Source: Lewinella sp. JB7 (GTDB taxonomy: Bacteria; Bacteroidota; Bacteroidia; Chitinophagales; Saprospiraceae). Taken from it: DNA of 64,000 bases. A model generated the notes under the pieces. It worked only from the letters and a program-made list of their open reading frames with translations. It did no database searches and was not told where the DNA came from. The stretch spans positions 505,298-569,297 of the forward strand of contig NZ_JANCTD010000001.1 of the NCBI RefSeq assembly GCF_024297185.1. The letters are read 5' to 3'. Made by a program: the position numbers and the translations under genes. How positions within the stretch are numbered: the first letter of the stretch is position 1; each line of letters begins with the position of its first letter. Shown piece after piece: positions 8,402 through 16,678 of the stretch.

Positions 8402-9433
8402 ATGCGACACACTTACCTTCCACTTCTCCTCCTTTTCATTCTTTGTTCCACCCTCGCGCACGCCCAGATCAGGCGCAAGGGCCAGCTGATTCGTCTGGAA
8501 TCTACCCACACGGTGATCTCCCCCCAGGATATCGCTCCGCCGGCGTCGGTGAGTTCCATCTACCGCAACCTGCCCGGGGACGGGACCGTCATTCGATTGC
8601 GCGGGAACTACGGGGTAGCCGTCCGCGACCGACTGGTGGTCGGCGGGACGGGAGCCTTCAATACTAGTCTGGGCAACGGCGGCGGCGGATCGGACGTTCG
8701 CGTGGCGCCTTACGTGCGGTATTACCCCGTAGAATCCGACCAACTGCAGGGGTTCGGCCAAGTCAGTACTGACATAGCGTACGATGCGGCGCAATTCACC
8801 GCACTGGAAACCGTCACCGCGACGGTGGGCATTCAGTACGATCTGGGAAACAATCAGTTGCTGACGCCCACGCTGAATTATCGGGTGGGGGAGGGGCCGA
8901 ACACTTTTGGCTTTGGCGTAGGCATCGAGACCTACCTCACTCCCCCGGGCATCGTTGTTTCCCCCATCGATACGCTGGAGCCGGGTGATTGGATGCTCGG
9001 CGGACAGGTTGCCAGCTTCCGCTCTTCGGAATTTCGCAATGACGTCAATGTCCAGTTGGGCGGTCACTATTTCACCAGCTCCCGCTTTGCCGTAGCGGGC
9101 CAGGCGGGCATCGCCCGGCAGTCCTACGACCTGGGCGGGGGGAACTACGTCTGGCGGGACCTCAATCTGGCTGTCGGAGGGCGGTACTACCTGAACGAGG
9201 GCCAGCAGCGCCTTTGGTTCGTCGATGCCGGCGTCGGTAGGGTGTGGACCGGCGACGGCAGTAGCGGAGATGGGGGCGACGACCGCAACTTTTCCTACCT
9301 CACGGGGGGTGCCGGCGTGCAGTGCTTCGCGGCCGGTAATCTGGCGGTCGAGGCCGGTCCGCAGCTGCGCTTCCGACTTGACGACAACACCTTGGTGCCC
9401 GGTCTCAATTTCGGCGTCCGGGGCATACGGTGA
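8402..9433 (+). CDS. Putative outer-membrane beta-barrel protein
   Basis: A 343-aa product with a signal peptide (MRHTYLPLLLLFILCSTLAHAQ). The mature region consists of alternating-hydrophobic strands with glycine-rich turns, such as RLRGNYGVAVRDRLVVGGTG, QLGGHYFTSSRFAVAGQAG and DLNLAVGGRYYLNEG, ending in a strand with a terminal aromatic-poor VRGIR. This pattern fits an outer-membrane barrel. It has no recognisable enzymatic motif and no operon partner. The palindromic array starts about 12 bp after its stop codon. Confidence 0.65.
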   Translation: MRHTYLPLLLLFILCSTLAHAQIRRKGQLIRLESTHTVISPQDIAPPASVSSIYRNLPGDGTVIRLRGNYGVAVRDRLVVGGTGAFNTSLGNGGGGSDVRVAPYVRYYPVESDQLQGFGQVSTDIAYDAAQFTALETVTATVGIQYDLGNNQLLTPTLNYRVGEGPNTFGFGVGIETYLTPPGIVVSPIDTLEPGDWMLGGQVASFRSSEFRNDVNVQLGGHYFTSSRFAVAGQAGIARQSYDLGGGNYVWRDLNLAVGGRYYLNEGQQRLWFVDAGVGRVWTGDGSSGDGGDDRNFSYLTGGAGVQCFAAGNLAVEAGPQLRFRLDDNTLVPGLNFGVRGIR

Positions 9434-9445
9434 CGAACGCACTAC

Positions 9446-9790
9446 GTGTAGCGACGACTTTAGTCGTGCGGCTGTACGTGCCGACCATTATTATTTCCTA
9501 TTCGTACGTGTAGGGACGACTTTGGTCGTCCGGCTGTGCCGCGCACCTACCCCATAGTCGTCCATACGAGCGTGTAGCGACGACTTTAGTCGTGCGGCTG
9601 TACGTACCGACATAATTATATCCCAAATGAACATGTAGCGACGACTTCGGTCATCCGGCTGTACCGAGCACCTACCCTACAGTCGTCACGTGTAGCGACG
9701 ACTTTAGTCGTCCGGCTGTACGTGCCGTACCATTATTCTTTCCTATTCGCACATGTAGGGACGACTTCGGTCGCCCAGCTGTGCCGCGCA
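9446..9790 (+). repeat. Palindromic repeat array A1, six units
   Basis: Six units begin at about 9446, 9508, 9572, 9633, 9690 and 9753, spaced 57-64 bp. Each starts with (c)gtgtagsgacgac, has a short hairpin (ACGACT-tt-AGTCGT or GACGAC-tttg-GTCGTC), then a second small hairpin CGGC-loop-GCCG. The stem core differs between units but mostly stays paired. The spacers are not unique sequences of fixed length, so it is not CRISPR. It occupies the intergenic space after the barrel gene and resembles REP/BIME-type elements. Confidence 0.85.
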
Positions 9791-9858
9791 CAAATCACAT
9801 CCATCTTCCTGGTCAAAAATCTCCCTGTTTAGTCTTCGTACGGCCAGGTAGGTCAGAC

Positions 9859-10150
9859 AGCATGACGGCTCAAGCCGTCGCTACACGTAGAACTGTATGG
9901 GTGGAAAGCAGCGTGACGGCTCAAGCCGTCGCTACACGCAGAACCGCATGGGTGGAAAGCAGCATGACGGCTCAAGCCGTCGCTACACGTAGAACTGTAT
10001 GGGTGGAAAGCAGCGTGACGGCTCAAGCCGTCGCTACACGTAGAACTGCACGGGTGGAAAGCAGCGTGACGGCTCAAGCCGTCGCTACGCGTAAAACCGC
10101 ATGGATGGAAAGCAGCGTGACGGCTCAAGCCGTCGCTACACGTAGAACTT
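9859..10150 (-). repeat. Palindromic repeat array A2, six 51-bp units
   Basis: Units start at 9859, 9910, 9961, 10012, 10063 and 10114: an exact 51-bp period. Each contains GACGGCT-ca-AGCCGTC followed by cgctacacg. Read on the minus strand this is cgtgtagcgacgg, the same leading sequence as array A1 with a different stem, so the two arrays face each other. Because 51 is divisible by three, both strands are open through the array, but the resulting peptide repeats are not taken as genes. The array ends about 45 bp before the M20 peptidase start. Confidence 0.88.
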
Positions 10151-10196
10151 GCGGTAGTCCGTACCTCTTGATACCTTTTCCCCCTGATCCTATCCC

Positions 10197-11246
10197 ATGA
10201 ACGATTCTCTCGACCTACTCGCTCGCCTCATCGAAACTCCATCCCTCAGCCGACAGGAAGACCGGACGGCCGACCTGATCGAGCACTACCTAGGTGATCT
10301 GGGCCTCATCCCCCACCGCCACGGCAACAACGTATGGATCAGGAGCCGGCAGTGGCGCGACGATCGTCCGACCATCCTGCTCAATAGTCACCACGATACG
10401 GTGAAACCGGCGGCCGGCTATACCCGCGACCCCCACCGGGCGGAGGTGGTCGACGGCAAACTCTACGGGCTGGGCAGCAACGATGCCGGCGGTGCCCTGG
10501 TCAGCCTCATCGCTGCCTTCGTAGCCTTGGAAAACGACACGACCCTGAACGGCAACCTCATACTCGCCGCCACCGCGGAAGAAGAGATCAGTGGACCCAA
10601 CGGTATTGCGGCCCTGCTGCCCCTGCTGCCGCCCATCGACGCCGGCATCGTGGGTGAGCCGACCCTACTGGACCTGGCCGTCGCCGAGCGCGGCCTCGTC
10701 GTCATCGACGGAGAGACCCGGGGAAAGAGCGGTCACGCCGCCCGGAAGGAAGGAATAAATGCCCTGTACTTGGCCCTTGACGACATCGCCGCCATCCGCG
10801 ATTACGCCTTCGTGCGCCCGGGCGAGCAACTGGGCCCGACCGGCGCTGCCGTCACCGTCATCGCTTCCGGCACCCAGCACAACGTAGTCCCCGATCGCTG
10901 CACTTTCGTCGTAGACTTGCGTGTCAATGAAGCCTACACCAACGAGGAGGCGGTGGCCGAATTACAATCGGTATGCAAGAGCGCGAAATTGACCCCGCGG
11001 AGCCTACGGCTGCAGTCGAGCTACATCCGCCCGGACCACCCCCTGCTGCGGGCGGCCATGCGCGCGCGTCCGGAAGCCAGAACGTACGGATCACCCACGC
11101 TCAGCGACCAGGCCCTAATGCCCTTCACGACGCTGAAGGTCGGCCCCGGCGATAGTGCTCGCAGCCATACGGCGGATGAGTTCATCTACGTCCGCGAGAT
11201 CGAGGAAGCCACGGACTTCTACGTGGCCCTGTTACGAAACCTTTAA
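10197..11246 (+). CDS. argE: M20 deacetylase, N-acetylornithine/N-acetylcitrulline type
   Basis: A 349-aa cytoplasmic M20 metallohydrolase. Metal ligands are visible in LLNSHHDTVK (H65, D67), GLGSNDAGGA (D near 99) and the glutamate pair in ATAEEEISGP, with the dimerisation lid beginning near SGHAARKEG and a late HTADEFI histidine. The wording of these motifs, especially HHDTVKPAAGY followed by LYGLGSNDAGGA, is that of the Bacteroidota arginine-pathway deacetylase, which in Bacteroides acts on N-acetyl-citrulline. Other arg genes are not adjacent, so the exact substrate is inferred. A strong terminator lies 118 bp downstream. Confidence 0.85.
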   Translation: MNDSLDLLARLIETPSLSRQEDRTADLIEHYLGDLGLIPHRHGNNVWIRSRQWRDDRPTILLNSHHDTVKPAAGYTRDPHRAEVVDGKLYGLGSNDAGGALVSLIAAFVALENDTTLNGNLILAATAEEEISGPNGIAALLPLLPPIDAGIVGEPTLLDLAVAERGLVVIDGETRGKSGHAARKEGINALYLALDDIAAIRDYAFVRPGEQLGPTGAAVTVIASGTQHNVVPDRCTFVVDLRVNEAYTNEEAVAELQSVCKSAKLTPRSLRLQSSYIRPDHPLLRAAMRARPEARTYGSPTLSDQALMPFTTLKVGPGDSARSHTADEFIYVREIEEATDFYVALLRNL

Positions 11247-11363
11247 AATAAATTTACCGGGCAGGCAGCGCATCACCACGGACCGCCGTTCTAGGGTCAG
11301 TTTTGATGATGGTAACAGCAGCCTCACTTTATTCTCACTAGATCAACATTGGCTGTAACGTAA

Positions 11364-11404
11364 AGAGGGGAAAACGGACGTACCGTTTTCCCCTCTCGTT
11401 TTTT
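11364..11404. terminator. Rho-independent terminator, probably bidirectional
   Basis: A perfect 14-bp stem (11364-11377 with 11383-11396, AGAGGGGAAAACGG and its complement) encloses a 5-base loop and is followed on the plus strand by CG and six T (11399-11404). It ends the argE-like transcript; on the minus strand the stem is followed by a short TTT run and lies just past the end of the Bax-inhibitor gene. Confidence 0.9.
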
Positions 11405-11418
11405 ATGCCCGGTCGCGC

Positions 11419-12186
11419 TTAGTCGCGGTTCATCACCGACAGCAGGCGCAGCACCTCGATGTAAAGCCAGACCAGGGTCACTATCAGACCCATGGCGCAA
11501 AACCACTCCATATACTTGGGCGACCGCATGGCCGCTCCCCGCTCGATGTTGTCGAAGTCGAGCAGCAGGTTCAGGGTAGCGATCAGAATGATGAAGAGAC
11601 TGATGCCGATGCCGATCAGACCACCCTCGTGCAAAAAGGGTACGCTCATGCCGAAGAAACTTAACCCAATGCTGATCAGGTAGACCAGGGCAATACCGCC
11701 CGTAGCCATCACGATGCCGGTGCGGAACTTATCCGTCACCTTGATCAGACCCGCCTTGTAGGTAAAGAGCATGGCAAAGAGCAGCGCTATGGTGATCATA
11801 ACCGCGTTGAAGGCAATACCCACCCCGAAGCCGGCCACGTAGATGGACGTTACCGAACCCACGAAGAGACCCTCCAGGAGGGCGTAGATGGGTGCCAGGG
11901 TGCCGGACAGTTTCGGCTTAGCGGCCATAATGAACACGAGTACGAGTCCGCCGATGGCACCGCCCCACATGAAGAGGCTGCTGGGGTAAAAGAAGGAATA
12001 CAGCGCCGTGGCCAGTACGAGCAGGCCGAGGAGCAGAGTCTTGTTGACGGCACCGGAGACGGTCATGACGTTGTCTTCCGCGCGCGTAATGAAACCGCCG
12101 TCGAGCGGTCGCTGGGCCGATTTAGCCAGTCGCTCCTCACTCAGGATGGGGTTACTGGATTGTTTGAAACGATCGGATAAGGACAT
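11419..12186 (-). CDS. Bax inhibitor-1/YccA family membrane protein
   Basis: A 255-aa protein with a polar N-terminus (about 45 residues including NPILSEERLAKS) followed by seven hydrophobic helices. The segment MTVSGAVNKTLLLGLLVLAT and the ending FCAMGLIVTLVWLYIEVLRL are typical of the bacterial BI-1/YccA group common in Bacteroidota. Family members are proposed to be pH-gated calcium-leak channels or FtsH modulators; function here is unknown. It stands alone between two terminators or intergenic gaps. Confidence 0.9.
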   Translation of the reverse strand: MSLSDRFKQSSNPILSEERLAKSAQRPLDGGFITRAEDNVMTVSGAVNKTLLLGLLVLATALYSFFYPSSLFMWGGAIGGLVLVFIMAAKPKLSGTLAPIYALLEGLFVGSVTSIYVAGFGVGIAFNAVMITIALLFAMLFTYKAGLIKVTDKFRTGIVMATGGIALVYLISIGLSFFGMSVPFLHEGGLIGIGISLFIILIATLNLLLDFDNIERGAAMRSPKYMEWFCAMGLIVTLVWLYIEVLRLLSVMNRD

Positions 12187-12239
12187 GTAGATAAGATTAG
12201 TTAATCAATAAAACGCCTGACGGCAAAAGTCGTTCTACC

Positions 12240-12662
12240 TCACACGAAATACTGCACCGCCAACTCGTACCCCCGCAGGCCGAATCCCACGATCACGCCC
12301 TCGCATACCGGCGACAAAAAGGAATGGTGGCGAAAGGCCTCCCGCTTGTGGACGTTACTGATGTGCACCTCGATCACCGGGGTCTCGATGGCCGCCACGG
12401 CATCCGCCAGGGCAACGCTGGTGTGAGTATAAGCGCCCGCGTTCAGTACGATACCGTCGTAACTCCAGCCAATCTCGTGCAGCTTGTCCAGCAGTTCACC
12501 TTCGTGGTTGCTCTGGAAGTAGCTGAGTTCCACGTCCGAGTCCACGAACTTACCCTTCAGGTGGATCATAAAGTCGTCGAAGGTATCTTCTCCGTAGATC
12601 TCCGGCTGGCGCCGTCCGAGCAGGTTGAGGTTGGGACCGTTGATGATCATGACTTGGAGCAT
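12240..12662 (-). CDS. aroQ: 3-dehydroquinate dehydratase, type II
   Basis: A 140-aa enzyme of the third shikimate-pathway step. The start at 12662 (MLQVMIINGPNLNLLG) is the family N-terminus; the in-frame extension to 12788 crosses a low-complexity repeat. Visible active-site parts are GPNLNLLGRRQPEIYG with the catalytic tyrosine and flexible-loop arginine, SNHEGELLDKLHE, NAGAYTHTS, and EVHISNVHKRE with the conserved histidine. Length is normal (about 140-150 aa). Confidence 0.95.
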   Translation of the reverse strand: MLQVMIINGPNLNLLGRRQPEIYGEDTFDDFMIHLKGKFVDSDVELSYFQSNHEGELLDKLHEIGWSYDGIVLNAGAYTHTSVALADAVAAIETPVIEVHISNVHKREAFRHHSFLSPVCEGVIVGFGLRGYELAVQYFV

Positions 12663-12670
12663 GGGGTAGG

Positions 12671-12720
12671 AGTTTGGTGGTTTGGTAGTTTGGTACGGTG
12701 GTACGGTGGTACGGTGGGGA
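12671..12720. repeat. GGTGG/GGTACGGT low-complexity repeat
   Basis: The stretch contains repeated ggtacggt and ggtttggt words immediately upstream of aroQ on the opposite strand. A complementary ccacc-rich stretch lies at about 12800-12845 ahead of the flippase gene, so the two could pair across the divergent promoter region. No function is assigned. Confidence 0.6.
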
Positions 12721-12851
12721 TTAGTAAGTGGCAGTGACGATGATGGGAAGGTAGAAAACTTTAAGGTTGCCGTTATGGGGGATAACACGGTTCACTAACC
12801 CACCACCATAGTACTATTGTACCACGCTACCACCTTACCACCCTCCTAAAA

Positions 12852-14288
12852 ATGCTCGCCACCTTCTTCCGCAACGCCGTCCTCGTCCTCCTGCTGAACC
12901 TCACGGTCAAGGGCGTCTACCTGTTCGCGATCGAACGTACGGTGCAGAATCGGCTGCCGGAGGCGGACTACGGGCTCTACTTTTCCCTGCTCGGACTCGG
13001 TATGCTGCTACAGGTCATCGCCGATTTCGGATTGCAACTGTACAACAGCCGGACCATCAGTGGGCACCGGCAATTACTGGCGAAGTACTTTCCGCACTTC
13101 ATTTTGCTGAAAACCCTCCTGGGCGGGGTGTTCTTCGCGGCACTCCTGCTGGCCGGCTGGGGACTCGGCTACCGGGGCGCGGAGATCGGACTTCTACTGC
13201 TCATCGGTACCGGTCAGCTCCTCAATAGCCTGGTACTTTATCTGCGTTCGAGCCTGGCGGGTTTGGGGCGCTACGCGTTGGACAGCTGGTTCAGCATTCT
13301 GGATAAAGTGTGCATGATCGCGCTGATCGGCACGGTACTGCTGTTCTTTCCGGCGCGACTGAGCATCCACTTTTTTGCGGGGGCGCAGGTGCTGTGTTGG
13401 CTAATCACGGCTGCGTCACTTGGCATACTGCTCCGGGGAAAACTGGTGCGCCGCTGGCCCCAGTTCAGACCGGCCACCTTATGGATGCTACTGCGGGGCG
13501 GAGCTCCTTTTGCGATTGCCATACTGTTGCAGACCGCCTACAGCAGAGCCGACGCGATCATGATCGAGCGACTGCTCGTCGGCGGAGCCGAAGCGGCCGG
13601 CCACTACGCCGCGGGCTACCGACTGCTGGACGCGGTGAATACGGTCGGCTGGTTGCTCGCCGGGCTGCTGCTACCCATGTACGCCCGGCTCCACGCGCGG
13701 CGGGAAGGAGTCACGGAGTTGTTGCGCTTCAGCGTCCACCTGCTGGTCGGGGGCGCTTTGGTGGTCAGTATCGCGGTGGCCGCCTACGCCGGGCCCATCG
13801 TCGGGGTGCTGTACGACTTCGCCGAGCCGCGAACGGCAACCATCCTGCTTTTCCTGGCACTCACCTTCGTCGCCCAGTGCCTCAATTACGCCTACGGCGC
13901 CTTACTGGGAGCCACGGGCCTGATCGGACGCATGAACTACGTATTTGCCGTGGGGATCCTGCTCAACGTAGCGGGTAACCTGTGGGTGCTGCCCCGCTAC
14001 GGCGCGCCGGGGGCCGCGGCGGTCACCCTGCTGACCCAGTCCTTCGTGGCGGTGGTACAGGCGGGTCTGGCCCACCGGTGGCTGCACCTGCCCGTCGGCG
14101 TAGTGGGCTGGGGCAGGCTCGGGCTGCTGGCGGTATTGCTTACCGGGGCGGCCATCCTGCTCACTAGCTTTGGAGATCTGGGCTGGCTGACGGGTTTCGT
14201 GCTCCTGGGTGTCGGCGGGCTCGGACTGGCACTACTGTTGCGGTTGATCAGCGTACGGGAGCTTACCGGATTCCTCCGCTTCCGTTGA
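12852..14288 (+). CDS. Polysaccharide/lipid flippase (MATE/Wzx-like)
   Basis: A 478-aa integral membrane protein with about 12-14 hydrophobic helices throughout and few charged residues. The N-terminus (VYLFAIERTVQNRLPEADYG) and the mid segment ADAIMIERLLVGGAEAAGHY resemble the polysaccharide-biosynthesis branch of the MOP superfamily, in which members export lipid-linked oligosaccharides. No glycosyltransferase cluster surrounds it, so the cargo is unknown. It is divergent from aroQ. Confidence 0.85.
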   Translation: MLATFFRNAVLVLLLNLTVKGVYLFAIERTVQNRLPEADYGLYFSLLGLGMLLQVIADFGLQLYNSRTISGHRQLLAKYFPHFILLKTLLGGVFFAALLLAGWGLGYRGAEIGLLLLIGTGQLLNSLVLYLRSSLAGLGRYALDSWFSILDKVCMIALIGTVLLFFPARLSIHFFAGAQVLCWLITAASLGILLRGKLVRRWPQFRPATLWMLLRGGAPFAIAILLQTAYSRADAIMIERLLVGGAEAAGHYAAGYRLLDAVNTVGWLLAGLLLPMYARLHARREGVTELLRFSVHLLVGGALVVSIAVAAYAGPIVGVLYDFAEPRTATILLFLALTFVAQCLNYAYGALLGATGLIGRMNYVFAVGILLNVAGNLWVLPRYGAPGAAAVTLLTQSFVAVVQAGLAHRWLHLPVGVVGWGRLGLLAVLLTGAAILLTSFGDLGWLTGFVLLGVGGLGLALLLRLISVRELTGFLRFR

Positions 14289-14296
14289 CGTGCGCT

Positions 14297-14330
14297 GCTC
14301 CCGCGTCCCCGCCCCTCCGAATGCGGGAGC
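14297..14330 (+). terminator. Stem-loop after the flippase gene
   Basis: An 8-bp inverted repeat GCTCCCGC/GCGGGAGC (14297-14304 with 14323-14330) lies 9 bp after the flippase stop, with an 18-base loop and no T-tract. It may be a weak terminator or a processing hairpin. Confidence 0.3.
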
Positions 14331-14351
14331 GGATCGCCTACCTTTACGGCA

Positions 14352-15428
14352 GTGGCGATCTATAACAGGCACAGGTTCGTTCTTTGGTTGCAGCTGGTCG
14401 TGATCTGGACGGCAGCCGTCTCTCTATTCGGGTACATCCGTCACTACGGCTGGACGGGCCAGCTCGGAGTGTCGCCGGAAGACCTGATCGAACCCTGGTT
14501 TGACGTCTCCGTAGGTCTGATTCTCGGGACCGGATACTTCCTCATCGAGATGCTCATGGACCGACCGTTCTTCGAGCGGTTGTCTTTTTTGCGGTGGGCC
14601 GCGGTGAAGCTGCTGCTAATCCTGGTGACGATGCTGGTCTTTTTCGCGATAGCCGTGTACCTGTATCCATTCATGAACCCGAGCGTCAACGACTTGACGC
14701 TGCGGGAGTTCCTGTTCAGTAAGCTGATGTACCTGGTGCTGGTGTACGTGAGTCTGATCAGTCTGCTGATCACCCTCTTCCAACGCATGCAGCGCAAACT
14801 GGGGCCGGGGATCCTGGGCAATATGCTGCTGGGCCGCTACCACCACCCCCGCGAGGAGGAGCGGATCTTTCTGTTCATCGATCTGCGCTCCTCGACCACT
14901 ATCGCCGAACGACTGGGACACGTGGCCTTCAGCCGGCTGATTCAGGACTGCTTCGCCGACATCACCGAGGCGGTCGAGCGCCACCAGGCGGAAATCTACC
15001 AGTACGTGGGCGACGAGGTGATCCTGTGCTGGAAACCGCCACCGGGGAGGCGAAACAACAACTGCGTCGCCGCATTCTTTCAGTTCGTGGATACCCTGGC
15101 CGGGCGGGCGGATTACTACCAGGCCACCTACGGACTGCAACCCTTCTTCAAGGCCGGCGGCCACCTGGGACGCACTACCGTCGCCGAGGTGGGCATCCTG
15201 AAACGCGATCTGGCGTACCACGGCGATGTACTGAACACGACGGCCCGCATTCAGGGCAAGTGCAACGAACTCGAAGAGCAGTTACTGATCTCAGCCGTCC
15301 TGGCCGATCACCTGCAACTGGAAAAGGAGTATACCCTGCGTGAGTACCCCCCGGTGGAACTGACCGGCAAGCAGGAGAACCTGACCGTGATCGGCGTACA
15401 ACGGCCGACCCCCCTCCGCTCGGGGTGA
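14352..15428 (+). CDS. Membrane-anchored class III nucleotide cyclase
   Basis: A 358-aa protein starting with GTG. Residues about 8-145 carry four hydrophobic helices, and residues 170-340 form the catalytic domain. Both metal-binding aspartates are present: D177 in FLFIDLRSST and D221 in YVGDEVILCW. The NTTARIQ motif near the end of the domain supplies the transition-state Asn/Arg pair. It is therefore probably an active, homodimeric adenylate or guanylate cyclase; substrate choice cannot be read reliably. The four-helix input could be a simple anchor or a sensor. Confidence 0.9.
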   Translation: MAIYNRHRFVLWLQLVVIWTAAVSLFGYIRHYGWTGQLGVSPEDLIEPWFDVSVGLILGTGYFLIEMLMDRPFFERLSFLRWAAVKLLLILVTMLVFFAIAVYLYPFMNPSVNDLTLREFLFSKLMYLVLVYVSLISLLITLFQRMQRKLGPGILGNMLLGRYHHPREEERIFLFIDLRSSTTIAERLGHVAFSRLIQDCFADITEAVERHQAEIYQYVGDEVILCWKPPPGRRNNNCVAAFFQFVDTLAGRADYYQATYGLQPFFKAGGHLGRTTVAEVGILKRDLAYHGDVLNTTARIQGKCNELEEQLLISAVLADHLQLEKEYTLREYPPVELTGKQENLTVIGVQRPTPLRSG

Positions 15429-15433
15429 ATCGA

Positions 15434-16099
15434 CTAGGTCAGGGTGCCGAGGCGGTTAATGTCCGCGCTCTCCACGATCTTTTCTTCCCGTGGATGGAGG
15501 ACGACGTTGATCATGGCCCGACCGAGCTTTTTGTCGGTGGTGGCCCAGCTGAAGCGGCGCAGCAGGGGAGCCAGGGGTTTGAATATCCGGTACATGGCGG
15601 CGACCCAGACGGTCTTCATGGGCAGGTCGCGTTCGGGCAGCAGCATGCCGAGGCGGAACATGTAGGCGTCGCGGAAGCCGACGTTGAGTAGCTTGACCTC
15701 GGTACGTCCCTTGACCCGGGCCCACATCTGCCGGCCGTTGACGTCGGTGCCCACGCCGGAGACGTAGTTCAGCACCAGATTCGGGTTGACGTCGTGAAGC
15801 GTGCGGGCGAAGGAGACCACCAGCTCGTAAGTCAGGCGGGTGTATTCCTCTTCCGACTTACCTACGACCGAAACGCCGGCACAGTAGAAGCAGGCATCGT
15901 AGCCGCGCAGTTGCTCCCGGATGGGCCCGATGTCGGAAAAATCGGCGTGGATGATCTCCGTCAGTTTGGGGTGGTGCACGTCGACCGGCCGGCGGTTGAT
16001 CATGACGACGCGCTCGACGTGGGGATTGTCGAGGCACTCCAATAATACGGCGCGGCCGACCATGCCGCTGGCGCCGGTGATGATGGGGGAGAGGGGCAT
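15434..16099 (-). CDS. NAD(P)-binding Rossmann-fold protein (epimerase-like)
   Basis: A 221-aa protein with the dinucleotide-binding signature ITGASGMVGRAVL at its N-terminus and VVMINRRPVD after the second strand, typical of the extended SDR/NAD-epimerase superfamily (TIP30-like size). YDACFYCAGVSVVG follows the fourth strand. The substrate is unknown. It is the last gene of the five-gene efflux operon, 39 bp after the regulator gene. Confidence 0.85.
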   Translation of the reverse strand: MPLSPIITGASGMVGRAVLLECLDNPHVERVVMINRRPVDVHHPKLTEIIHADFSDIGPIREQLRGYDACFYCAGVSVVGKSEEEYTRLTYELVVSFARTLHDVNPNLVLNYVSGVGTDVNGRQMWARVKGRTEVKLLNVGFRDAYMFRLGMLLPERDLPMKTVWVAAMYRIFKPLAPLLRRFSWATTDKKLGRAMINVVLHPREEKIVESADINRLGTLT

Positions 16100-16138
16100 G
16101 GGTTCGATTTTTTGCGGGTGAGGATTTGGTTCGGTTGC

Positions 16139-16642
16139 TTAGTCGTCGGATCCCTCGCGCTCGTTCCACTTGGCCTGGACGCGCGGAAGCTCTTCCTTCA
16201 GAAAGAGAAAGTAGTCCTTAATGCGGTGCAGATCCCGGTTGAATTCAGGGCTGCTGGTGTCCTTGCGCAGCGTGATGACTTTATCGAGCGTCGAGACGAA
16301 AGGGCCTACCGAGGCCAGGGCTTGCTGTATATGCTCCAACCACTTGATGATACTGACGCGAAAGTATCGCTTGCGGTCGCCGGGTTTAGTGATGTACTCG
16401 ACACGCCCTTCGGCCATCAGCCGTTTAAGCGCGTTGCTGATCGTGCTCTTGCTGGCCTGGAGGAAATCCTGAATGGCGTAAAAGTCCATTTCCGGCGGAT
16501 CGGAGAGGAGCAGCAGGGCGAACACCCGCGCTTCCATGGGCGTAAGCTTGGTCTGCTCGAAGAAGACCCCGAGTTCCTCGACCCGTTGCTTGATGTCCGG
16601 AATTGGTTGACGGGCGGGAGGATCGGTGTTTTGATGATGCAT
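16139..16642 (-). CDS. GbsR/MarR-family transcriptional regulator
   Basis: A 167-aa winged-helix protein. MEARVFALLLLSDPPEMDFY and IQDFLQASKSTISNALKRLM give the helix-turn-helix, followed by a wing around EYITKPGDRKRYFRV and a C-terminal helical dimerisation region. This is the GbsR-like branch of MarR regulators, often next to RND pumps in Bacteroidota. It is co-transcribed with the pump it probably controls, being the fourth gene (36 bp after the pump gene), which would give autoregulation through the operon promoter. Confidence 0.88.
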   Translation of the reverse strand: MHHQNTDPPARQPIPDIKQRVEELGVFFEQTKLTPMEARVFALLLLSDPPEMDFYAIQDFLQASKSTISNALKRLMAEGRVEYITKPGDRKRYFRVSIIKWLEHIQQALASVGPFVSTLDKVITLRKDTSSPEFNRDLHRIKDYFLFLKEELPRVQAKWNEREGSDD

Positions 16643-16678
16643 GACTGACGGTTTGTTGGTGTGTGGGGGTGGAAGATA

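Noticed and set aside
9446..10150. Possible CRISPR array
   Set aside because: No unique spacers of constant length, and no cas genes; the periodic unit is the repeat itself.
9781..10200. Open frames on both strands through the 51-bp array, encoding 17-residue repeats
   Set aside because: The period is divisible by three and has no stops by chance; there is no signal peptide, domain or coding bias apart from the repeat.
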